This document shows positions 23,226-33,400 of a stretch of DNA of 64,000 nucleotides, piece by piece. This DNA comes from Zizania palustris. Lineage: Eukaryota; Streptophyta; Magnoliopsida; Poales; Poaceae. The notes below the pieces were generated by a model, which did not search any database, was not told the origin of the DNA, and was given only the letters and a program-made list of their open reading frames with translations. Numbering within the stretch: position 1 is the stretch's first letter; each line of letters starts with the position of its first letter. Location of the stretch: the NCBI GenBank assembly GCA_019279435.1, contig JAAALK010000285.1, positions 66,698,865 to 66,762,864 of the forward strand, read 5' to 3'. The position numbers and the translations under genes were made by a program.

Positions 23226-24403
23226 CAACTTCTGAGCTTTGGAAGTGGCATAGGAGACTAGGGCATATGAGCTTTGAGTTGCTCGCTCGTCTGAGCGCCC
23301 TAGGTCTGATTCGAGGATTGCCCAAGCTCAAGTTTGAGAAGAATTTAGTTTGCGCTCCGTGTCGGTATGGTAAAATGATCGCCACTTCGCATTCGCCAGT
23401 CACCATAGTGATGATTGAACAACCCGGAGAACTTCTCCACATGGACACTGTAGGTCCCTCTCGGGTTAGTTCTTTAGGCGGCAAGTGGTATGTATTAGTT
23501 ATTGTCGATGATTTCTCTCGCTACTCTTGGGTCTTCTTTCTTGCCAGCAAGGATGAAGTGTTTTTCACATTTCGGAGCTTGGCTTTGAGACTTTTTACTG
23601 AACTCCCTGGTGCATTGAAATTCATTCGAAGCGATAATGGCACTGAGTTCAAAAACAGTCTCTTTGTTGACTTTTGCATGGAGCATGGCATAGAACATCA
23701 ATTCTCTGCTCCGCGGGTTCCTCACAAACGGTGTTGTTGAGAGGAAGAACCGCACTTTGGTTGAGATGGCTAGGACGATGCTTGATGAGCATAGGACTCC
23801 TAGAAAATTCTGGGCTGAGGCCATGAACACTGCATGTTACATCTCAAACCGTATATTCTTGCGCTCAATTTTAAATTTGACATCTTATGAGCTGCGTTTT
23901 GGGAGACAACCCAAGGTTACTCATCTTCGAGTTTTTGGCTGTCGCTGCTTTATCCTAAAACGTGGTAATTTGGATAAATTTGAGTCGCGATCATCTGACG
24001 GGATCTTTTTGGGTTACACTACTCATGGTCATTCTTATCGTGTTTATAATTTGGAAACTAACACTGTCATCGAGTCATGTGATGTGACTTTTGATGAATC
24101 AACCCCCTCTGTTAGTTCTGCTTTCGAACAGGCAAACGAACACGACATGGAACAGACCTTATTCGAAGAAGAAGATCCCGGGGAATTCGAGGATGAACCC
24201 CTGCTACCCTCAGACATCGACCCCCGAAGCTGACCCCCGCTTCAACTACTTCGGCACAAGGTCCCGAAGCGACTACCTCAACATCGATCATCTTGGACCA
24301 CTCCAACGCACAAGTTGAGGGGGAGACTGCATCCCGCCGCGAGCGCTCCACATCATGTTCAAAGGATGCACCCTCCCGAGCAGATCATTGGTGAGCTTGA
24401 TCA
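23226..24403 (+). pseudogene. Copia integrase of D, up to assembly gap
   Basis: Integrase inserting the cDNA. Pre-integrase zinc region (WKWH..LGH, then CAPCRYGK), core with HMDTVGPS and RSDNGTEF (about 23627) and the ERKNR glutamate block at about 23745, then the C-terminal part with CRCFILKRGNLDKFES. The frame shifts near 23730 where relatives have QQNGVVERKNR. A stop at 24231 follows an acidic linker. Text is then lost in the N run. Confidence 0.9.
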
Positions 24404-24503
24404 NNNNNNNNNNNNNNNNNNNNNNNNNNNNNNNNNNNNNNNNNNNNNNNNNNNNNNNNNNNNNNNNNNNNNNNNNNNNNNNNNNNNNNNNNNNNNNNNN
24501 NNN
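24404..24503. other. Assembly gap, exactly 100 N
   Basis: One hundred undetermined bases within D between integrase and RT. In the homologous stretch of element G the text between the same flanks (GATCA and CATGCA) is 48146-48250, 105 bases, so the real missing length is probably close to 100. Open frames drawn across it are meaningless. Confidence 0.97.
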
Positions 24504-25984
24504 CATGCAGAGGAACTTGAAAATTTGAGAGAAATCAGGTCTAGTCATTAGTTGATCCTCACCAATGTTCATTTCATTGGAACAAAATGGATTTTCAAAA
24601 ACAAACAAGGGGAGGATGGGACTATAGTTAGAAACAAGGCTAGACTTGTAGCTCAGGGCTTTTCTCAACTAGAAGGGATTGATTTTACTGAAACTTTTGC
24701 ATCTGTTGCTCGCCTTGAGGCCATTAGGATTTTGCTTGCCTTTGCAACATCCCGAGGATTCAAACTCTATCAAATGGATGTCAAAAGTGCTTTTCTTAAT
24801 GGCTTCATAGGTGAAATGTTTATGTAAAACAACCCCCTGGTTTTGAAAACCCCAAGTACCCACATAAAGTCCTTAAAGTTCATAAAGCTCTTTATGGACT
24901 CAAGCAGGCCCCTCGGGCTTGGTATGATAGACTTAAGTCTTTTCTGCTTGAGCGAGGGTATTTGATGGGCTCTGTTGATAAAACACTGTTTACTCTCAAG
25001 CATGGCAAAGATTTCCTCCTGGTTCAGATTTATGTGGATGATATCATCTTTGGTGGCTCTTCTCATGCTTTGGTTGCCGAGTTTGCAGATACCATGAGCA
25101 GAGAATTTGAAATGACAATGATGGGTGAACTCACCTTTTTCCTTGGTTTGCAAATCAAGCAAAGCAAACAAGGTACTTTTGTCCACCAGACAAAGTACAC
25201 CAAGGACCTACTCAAGAAGTTCGACATGTCCGATGCGAAGCCCCTCGCCACTCCAATTGCTACATCTGTAGCATTGGATCCTGACGAAGATGGAGAAGCC
25301 GTAGATCAGAAGGAGTTCCGAAGCATGATCGGCTCCCTCCTCTACTTGACTGCCACGAGGCCGGACATACACTTCGTAGTGTGTCTGTGCGCTCGTTTTC
25401 AGGCTTCACCACGAGCTTCGCACCGCCAAGCGGTAAAACGCATACTCAGGTATCTCAAACATACCTCGAATTTGGCATATGGTATTCAGCATCTTCATCT
25501 TTATGTCTTCGAGGTTATTCCGATGCGGATTTTGCTGGGTGTAGAATTGATAGGAAGAGTACCTCTGGTACTTGTCATTTTCTGGGTACTTCTTTGGTTT
25601 GCTGGTCTTCCCGCAAACAGTCTAGTGTTGCACAATCAACGGCTGAGGCCGAATATGTTGCTGCAGCTAGCTGTTGCTCTCAGATTTTGTGGATGACTTC
25701 CTACTTTGCGGGATTTCGGGTTAGATTATAAGAGTGTTCCACTTTTCTGTGATAACACTAGTGCTATTTGTATTGCAAACAACCCGGTTCAGCACTCCAG
25801 AACCAAACACATTGATGTGCGGTATCATTTTCTCAGAGATCACAATGAGAAGGGTGATATTAAACTTCAATATGTTGATACCCAACACCAGCTAGCCGAC
25901 ATTTTCACAAAACCCCTCGATGCTTCTCGATTTGCTTACTTGCGTGGGGAACTTGGCATTTGTCACCCTTACGGGATTTTGTGA
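24504..25984 (+). pseudogene. Copia reverse transcriptase and RNase H of D
   Basis: RT copies the element RNA and RNase H removes it. RT starts near 24552 (FIGTKWIFKNKQGEDG), continues through KARLVAQGFSQ and MDVKSAFLNG, loses bases near 24818, and resumes with LYGLKQAPRAWYDRL. The catalytic YVDD is intact at 25031-25042. The MIGSLLYLTATRPD block and a frameshift near 25465 follow. RNase H reads GYSDADFAG, STAEAEYVA and LFCDNTSAICIANNP, with another shift near 25700, and ends at ADIFTKPL with a stop at 25984. Domain order IN-RT-RH confirms copia. Confidence 0.93.
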
Positions 25985-27145
25985 GGGGGAGCTGTTTTAG
26001 ATGGATGTGCCTTTGCTAATTGTGTTGAAATTGCATTTACATCTTTTGCACTTATATGCCTGCTTATAATCCATGACATCATGACAGCTCAGCTCTTTTT
26101 AATTTATTTGGAACATTCATGTGCATGATGTTTTCTTTTCAAAATCAAATCATGTTCACTGCTTAGTCTTGAATCTAGCATGTTTAGGTAGGACTGCTTT
26201 TAGCTATCTTTTATCTACTTGATAGCAAGACACATTTCTTTGGATGCTCAAAATTGCAACTTGAAAAATTGTTCTACATTTTCATGGATATTCTTAAAGT
26301 GCCAAAAATTGGTTCACTTAGTTAAAATCAAAAACTCCATGATTTGCATGCTTTAAGTTAAAAGATCCAGGTGGGTTTGTTTGTCGCACTACCCTATTCT
26401 AGACCGCTTACCATTGCACATTGGTCTGAACTGGAATAGTGTAGTGTATGCCAAAATCATTGCCTTAAGCTTCTTATGGTTTTCATGCCTAGGCTTGGCC
26501 TGATTGGAAAGTATAAGGTGGACAAACAAATAACCCCTGGCACTAAGAAAAGAACAACAAAATTCATTGATCATCAAGTTTGCTTTTCATGCTCCATTTG
26601 AACTGGACTTGTCTGTCTAGAGTAGAAATCGACTAGCTTTGCGCAGTCCTTGCTTTTACTTGTCTAGTTTCCTTGACTAAGTGGTGATGCTTTTATTTCA
26701 AAATGATCAAATCACTTGCTTCATCATGTTTTTAGAGAATGTTCATTTGAGCTGAGCCCATGATCATTGGTGTTATTGTTGGCATATTTTTGCTTTATAT
26801 GTCTTTGCAACTCTGCTCATTTCCAAGCTATGCATCTTTTTCATGCTCCTTGATGCTTGCATTGCCAAAGGGGGAGAGATTTGCTACGTTCTCTGCCGCA
26901 AGGGGGTATAATTTCCAAAGGGGGAGAAAATTTCGACATAAAGGGGGAAAAGTAACTCAGGGGGAGTTTTTATCTTGAGATTTGCCGAAGGGGCTTTTAC
27001 TCTTTTGAAAAGGGGGAGGAAAATTCTTCTGTCAAGTGACATGATTTGGCTCTTTTCTGAGTTTTTATGGTCACTTGTGTGCTGAAAGTTTTTAAATTTT
27101 CTTGGACTTAAAGTTGGTTGTCAATGCACTCATCAAGGGGGAGAT
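25985..27145 (+). other. Post-pol untranslated region and polypurine tract of D
   Basis: 1.16 kb without a gene. It holds hairpin 1 (26203-26226), the 183 bp conserved block (26361-26543), a cluster of purine tracts of the type AAAGGGGGAGA between about 26867 and 27020, hairpin 2 (27033-27040 with 27070-27077), and the true polypurine tract CATCAAGGGGGAGAT (27131-27145) abutting the 3' LTR. Confidence 0.85.
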
Positions 27146-29161
27146 TGAGAAACCAAAGGTTGGTTTTAGTGTTTGTGATGAGTGATTGACAGGCTGTTAA
27201 CCTCTGTTGCGAAGGGGTACCTCCGAAGGGGGTTCAGAGGTTGGACCTCCGAAGGGTGTTCGGAGGTGGTTTCACCGAAGGGTGTTCGGTGGTTTGGTTG
27301 CTGTAGTTGTTGCAGCGGAGTATGCTTGTCGGAGGGGTCCGACAGTACACGATGACTGGGTGTGTACCGAAGGCTTCGGTACTTTGGGCGGTACACCGGA
27401 GAGTGTGTCGGAGGTTGCTAACCCGGAGAGGTCTCCGGAGTACTGGATACACTTGTCTGCTTGTCTGTGGTGCGCAGGGACTTCGGAGGCGACAGACAGG
27501 TTCGTAGCAGGTGAACCTAGGTCAAGCGGGAGGCTTGATGCCACGGGAGCATGGAGCTCCGTCACGGTGGCTGCGAAGGGTTCCGGGTCGGTCCTCGGGT
27601 TGAGGCGTGCCAGGTGAAGGCAGAGAGTGCAGAGCGTGGCTCCGGGTGAAGGTGCTCCGAGACAAAGTCCTCGGAGGTGAGGCACTTCGAAGGTACTCCG
27701 AATGGAGTGACTTCGGAGTTGGTTGGAACAAGTCCTCTGCGGAGGTAAGGAGTTCGAAGTGTGCTCTGGAGGGAGACATTCGAAGGTGCCCGACGAAGGT
27801 CTCAGAAGTCGAGGCGCATCGAAGGCATGATCCGGGTGAGGCTCATCGAGGAGTGTGCTCGGGGAGAGGCACTGCGACGAAGTGCTCATGGAATGCTTCA
27901 TGCGGAGGCCTTGGACGAATGAGGGACTTCGAAGGGTAGTACTCCGAAGGTGGGGCTTCGGAGTGAGGAAGGCTTCGGAGCAAGGCTAGCTCCGGAGCGA
28001 GGTTGTCTTGTGGTACTTCGGCCTGCATGGCTTCGGTACACGGACTGACGGAGTTCGAGCTGAGAGTAGCTGCGAAGCCGTGGTGGTCCACTCCAGAGGT
28101 GTTGGTGCGAAGGCCCAAGGGCTTTGACGGCTTCGGCTCAAAACCGTCACTGTATCGAAGGCTGACTTCAGTGAAGCGAAGGCCATCTGGCTCAAGGCTT
28201 CTCACCGAAGCTACCGCACCCCTCGCGTGCGAAAGGGGGCTTCAGAAAGGTCAAAGGCTGCAAGTCTGACAGTGTCTGCTCTGCAAAAAGCTGGCGCTGT
28301 CCCCTCTGCAAAGGCTGACAGAGAAGCCTCCAATAAAGTTGACTACCTTTTGTACCCCTCAGTTCTGTAGAGACAAAACCAATGTAAACCCAAGGGGTAA
28401 AGTAGTCAATTCCTTTCGGTGAACTGTGGGCTATAAATATGGTGGCTCGGTAGGTAACATTTAACACTTTGAGCATTTACTGTTGAGCTCCTGTAGCCAC
28501 ACACTTCATTGTATTTCATCCAGATAGTTCATTTTCTGTGTTCCTTGTTCATGTGGCGAAGCCCTGCTTCTGTGTGCTTGTTGCTTGAGCTCGTGTTACA
28601 TACCTCGCTAGTTATAGTGCACCGAAGCCTGTCTAGGCGAAGGGTGTTTTGTGCGAAGTGTGTTTTTCAGTGCGCGTTCGCTCTGTGTATCTTGAGGCTA
28701 GACCTCACAGCTTACTAGCGAAGCCCTGATCGAAGCCCGTTTTTGCTTCTTGTGTCGAAGCCCTTAGCGAAGTCCGTTTGTGTGCGTTTAGACCTTCGTG
28801 TACGAAGCCCAGCACCAGTTGCTGCTGCCAAGTACTTGGTCGAAGTCCTCAGAGGGTTGTCCACTCTTGCGAAGGGTGAAGTGCGAAGCCTGCTCAAAGC
28901 ACCCTGTGTGCGGAGCCTGCACTGACTTAGCAGAGTAGATTTTCGAGGGTTGTAAGTGGAGCGAAGTCTTCTTGGCTTCAAACTTTTGGTCCTGCGAAGC
29001 CTGTGTTCGGAGGTGTCAAAACAACTCCGAACCAGACCTTCGAAGGTAGTGTTTGAAGCCTGTTCCGCAGAAGACAGAACTAAAACCAAAGGCTAGTTTT
29101 TAGTCCGAAATTTTAAAAGCTCCCATTCACCCCCCCTCTGGTCGCCGTTTCCGGTCCAACA
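27146..29161 (+). repeat. 3' LTR of D
   Basis: 2016 bp, from TGAGAAACCAAAGG to GGTCCAACA, TATA box at 28432-28439. Differs from the 5' copy at roughly 50 places, mostly C/T and G/A changes. Followed by the right duplication CATGT (29162-29166). Confidence 0.95.
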
Positions 29162-29166
29162 CATGT

Positions 29167-30176
29167 CACTTTATTAATGAATTTCTATCGACTTGAGTCA
29201 TGAAAAGCCTTTGGCAATAATTCCCTCTTTTTGGCAGCACTAAATTTCTCCCCTTTTGAGCTTCATCACTTGTCCTCCCACTTAGGTAGGCAAATCAGAT
29301 ATTTTTCTCCCCCTTTGGCAATGCAAGAATTAAGGAGCAGCAAATGCAAGGCTTCAAGATGATGAAAAGTATGACAACATATAGTGCAAAAATACCCAAA
29401 TCAGAATATCAGGCTTAGATGCTCAGCTCGAGTGAATATATTCTAGATTAAATGTTTGAGAAATGAATTTTTCAATTTTTTGAAAAGAAAAATTATCACT
29501 GCTTAGACTAGTCATCTAGACAAGTGAAAACAGAAACTGCAAAAGCTAAACAATTTCTACCCAAGAGAGCAAGTCCAATTTTCATGGTACATTTAGCAAG
29601 CTTGATTAGCAAGTGATTCAGACTTGGCAATTCTTTTATAGTGCCAAGGGTTATTTGCTCGTCTACCTTATGCTTTCCAACCAAGCCAAGCCTAGGTCAG
29701 GAAAGACCATTAGAAGCTTAAGGCTGTGATTTTGGCAGTCACTAAGTTATCCTAGTTCATACCAAGGTGCTATGGTAAGCAGTCTAGAATAAAGTAGTGC
29801 GACAAGCAAACCCGCTTGGATCTTTTCATTTTTAGCACATAAATCATGGATATTGATTTTTGTTGTGTAAAAATTGTTGTATAAATCCATGAATAGCAGT
29901 ATTATTTTCATGTTGCAATTTTGCATCCATAGTAAAGGAGTCTAGCTACCAGGCAAATAAAATATAGCTAAAGCAGTTCTACACAACTATTGCTAAACAC
30001 TAGACTAAGCAGTGATCTATTTTTATATTTTGTAAATTAAAATCATGCTCATTATGAAGTTGAATATATTAAACAGATCTAAAGGCATGATGAACATGAA
30101 AATCATGCTAAGGCATATGTAAGCAAATAAGATCATCAACACATCATCATAAGGAAAGTCAAGAAAAATAACTAAT
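29167..30176 (-). other. Post-pol untranslated region of element C
   Basis: No gene. Minus-strand counterpart of 25985-27145. It holds the second arm of hairpin 2 (29165-29172, GTCACTTT), a purine tract on the minus strand (complement of TTTCTCCCCCTTTGG near 29308), the 183 bp conserved block (29641-29824) and hairpin 1 (29944-29969). Confidence 0.8.
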
Positions 30177-31600
30177 TCATGCCCCCCTCACAGAATGTCG
30201 TAAGGATGACAAATACCAAGTTCCCTCACGCAAGTAAGCAAATCGAGATGCATCAAGTGGCTTAGTAAAAATGTTGACAAGCTGGTTCTGGGTATCAACA
30301 TATTGAAGTTCAATATCACCCTTCTCATTGTGATCTCCGAGAAAATTATATCTCACTTCAATGTGTTTGGTTTTGGAATGCTGAATCGAGTTGTTTGTAA
30401 TGCAAATAGCGCTAGTGTTATCACAAAACAATGGAACACCCTTATAATCTACCCCGAAATCCCACAAAGTGGAAACCATCCACAAAATCTGTGAGCAACA
30501 GTTAGCTGCACCAACATATTTGGCCTCAGCCGTAGATTGTGCAACGCTAGACTGTTTGCGAGAAGACCAGTAAACAAGAGAAGTACCCAGAAAATGACAA
30601 GTACCAGAGGTACTGTTCCTATCAATTCTACCCCCAGCAAAATCCACATCTAAATAACCATGAAGACACAAAGAGGAAGATGCAAAATACCAAATGCCAA
30701 ATTCGAGGGTATGCTTGAGATACCTGAGAATGTGCTTTACCGCTTGTCGGTGCGAAGCACGTGGCGAAGCCTGAAAATGAGCACACAGACACACAGCGAA
30801 GTGTATGTCTGGCCTCGTAGCAGTCAAGTAGAGGAGGGATCCGATCATTCTCCGGAACTCCTTCTAATCTACGACTTCTCCTTCCTCATCAGGGTCCAAT
30901 GCTATAGATGTAGCCATTGGAGTGGCGAGGGTCTTTGCATCAGCCATGTCGAACTTCTTGAGCAGGTCCTTGGTGTACTTCGTATGGTGGATGAAGGTAC
31001 CTTGTTTGCTTTGCTTGATTTGCAAATCAAGGAAAATCGTGAGTTCGCCCATCATGGACATCTCGAACTCCCTGCTCATAGCATCTGCATACTCGGCAAC
31101 CAAAGTATGAGAAGAGCCACCAAAGATGATATCATCAACATAAATCTGAACTAGGAGGAATTCTTTGCCATGCTTGAGAGTGAACAGAGTTTTATCTACA
31201 GATCCCATCAAATACCCTCGCTCAAGCAGAAAAGACTTAAGTCTATCATACCACACCTGAGGGGCCTGCTTGAGTCCATAAAGAGCCTTATGAAGTTTAA
31301 GGACTTTATGTTGGTATTTGGGGTTTTCAAAACCAGGGGTTGTTTTACATAAACGTCTTCGCCTATGAAGCCATTAAGAAAAGCACTTTTAACATCCATT
31401 TGATAATGTTTGAAACCACGGGATGCCGCAAATGCAAGTAGAATTCTAATGGCCTCAAGACGAGCAACATGTGGAAATGTTTCAGTAAAATCAATCCCTT
31501 CTAACTAAGAATAACCCTGAGCCACAAGTTTAGCTTTATTTCTAACTACAGACCCATCCTCCCCTTGTTTTTTTTGAAAATCCATTTAGTTCCAATAAAA
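30177..31600 (-). pseudogene. Copia RNase H and reverse transcriptase of C
   Basis: Minus-strand RT-RNase H. RT (31600 down to about 30860) has FIGTKWIF, MDVKSAFLNGFIGEDVYV and the catalytic YVDD (complement of 31131-31142). A TAG at 30864-30866 replaces a glutamine codon found in D just before KEF. RNase H (30848-30177) is open for 223 codons with STAEAKYVGA, LFCDNTSAICITNN and NIFTKPLDASRFAYL. A stop near 31508 and a frameshift near 31345 also break RT. Confidence 0.92.
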
Positions 31601-32940
31601 TGAACATTAAGTGGAGGATCAACTAAAGTCCAGACTTGGTTTCTCTCAAAATTTTCAAGTTCCTCATGCATGGCATTGATCCAACTAGAATCAAAAAGTG
31701 CATCACTGACATCTAAGGGCTCAAAAGAAGCAACAAAAGTAGAATCAATGAAATGAGCATGAGAACGTGTTACCCTTTGATCTAGCTCAACAATGATCTG
31801 CTCTGGAGGATGCATCCTTTGAATGTAATGAGGAGCCTCATGGTGGGATGCAATCTCCCACTCAACTTGTGCTGGTGAATGGTCGAAGATGACCGATGTT
31901 GAGGTTGTAGCTTTGGGGCCTCTTGCCGACGTGATCGAAGCGGGATTGGCTTTGAGGGTCGATGTCAAGGGTAGTAGGGGTTCATCCTCGAAATCTCTGG
32001 GAATCTTCGTCTTTGAAGATGGTCTGCTCCATATCATGTTCATTGGCCTGTTCAAAAGAAGAGCTAACACATGGGGTTGATTCATCAAAGGTCACATAAC
32101 ATGACTCGATAACAGTGTTAGTTTCCAAATTGAAAACACGATAAGAATGTTCGTGAGTAGTGTAAGCTAAGAAAATCCCATCAGAAGAGTGTGACTCAAA
32201 TTTGTCCAAATTTTCACGTTTTAAGATAAAGCATCGACAACCAAAAACTCGAAGAGGAGTTACTTTGGGTTGTCTCCCAAAACGCAGCTCATAAGATGTC
32301 AAGTTTAAAATTGAGTGCAAGAAAATTCGGTTTGAGATGTAGCAAGCTGTGTTCCTAGCCTCAACACAGAATTTATAGGAGTCCTATGCTTATCGGGCAT
32401 CGTCCTAGCTATCTCAACCAAAGTGCGGTTCTTTCTCTCAACAACACCATTTTGTTGAGGAACCCACGGAGCAGGGAATTGATGTTCTATGCCATGTTCC
32501 ATGCAAAAGTCAACAAAGAGACTATTCTTGAACTCGATGCCATTATCACTTCGAATGAATTTAAACGCACCAGGGAGTTCAGTGAAAAGTCTCAAAGCTA
32601 AGCTCCGAAAGTGTGAAAACACTTCATCCTTACTAGCTAAAAAGAAGAACCAAGAGTAGCAAGAGAAATCATCGACAATTACTAGTGCATACCATTTGTC
32701 GTCCAATGAACTAACCCGAGAAGGATCTACAGTGTGCATATGGAGAAGTTCTCCGGGTTGTTCAGTCATCAGCATAGTGACTAGTGAGTGTGAAGCAGCA
32801 ATCATTTTGCCATGTCGACAAGGAGCGCAAACCAAATTCTTCTCAAACTTGAGCTTGGGCAATTCTCGGATCAGTCCTAGGGCACTTAGTTGAGTGAGAA
32901 ACTCAAATCTCATATGCCCTAGTCTCCTATGCCATTTCCA
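31601..32940 (-). pseudogene. Copia integrase of C
   Basis: Minus strand. The core (32913-32305) has CAPCRHGK, MHTVDPS where relatives read MDTVGPS (the first catalytic Asp replaced by His), an intact IRSDNGIEF and PQQNGVVERKNR. The C-terminal part (32320-31982) carries CRCFILKRENLDKFES; an acidic linker leads to RT. Frameshifts lie near 32310 and 31990. Loss of the first catalytic aspartate would abolish strand transfer. Confidence 0.9.
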
Positions 32941-33400
32941 AAGCTTAGAAGTTGTATGTGCAACAAGGCAGTGAGAAGAACCAGATGACTCAGAAAAATC
33001 AGCTCCAAAGACTCACCCAACTCTAAAAATCTTATAGACCACAACGCCATCAGAATTGAGTACTTGCGAAGTATCGTGATGAAATCGCACTTTGAAGCCC
33101 TCATCAAGCAATTGAGATACAGAGAGCAAATTGTATCCCAAATTTTCAACTAAAGCAACATCTTTGAGAGTGAAGTTTGAGTTGATTCTTACCACACCTT
33201 TACCTTTCACTCTACTTCTTTGGTTGTTGTCGAAGGTGACTTTCTCCTTTTGCTTGGTTGTGGTGAGGCTGGAGAACCATGCTGCGTTTCTGGTCATATG
33301 CCGCGAACAACTGGAATCTATGATCCACATGCCCTCCAAGCCTCGGTTTGATTCCTACACAAAATGGGAAAACCTCGATCGCTCAATGCTGGGGTGAGAG
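32941..33400 (-). pseudogene. Copia protease of C, active-site glycine lost
   Basis: Minus-strand protease (33339-33013), EGMWIIDSSCSRHMT through the GVVRINSNF block and LLSVSQL. The active-site Asp-Ser-Gly of D and A2 reads Asp-Ser-Ser here (GGT to AGT), so activity is doubtful even without the frame breaks. It is followed on the minus strand by the integrase zinc region. Confidence 0.88.

Larger units (their letters stand above)
18287..29161 (+). mobile_element. Copia element D, structurally complete (10.9 kb)
   Basis: Plus-strand SIRE/Maximus-like copia element with both LTRs (2014 and 2016 bp, about 97% identical by my rough count of some 50 differences), primer site, gag, protease, integrase, RT-RNase H, post-pol region and polypurine tract. 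Perfect duplication CATGT at 18282-18286 and 29162-29166. It is the youngest-looking complete copy here, yet its frame is broken at several points by single-base indels and stops, and a 100-N gap lies before RT. Confidence 0.95.

Noticed and set aside
24288..24668. Open frames spanning the N run
   Set aside because: They contain undetermined residues; the real reading is integrase end and RT start of D.
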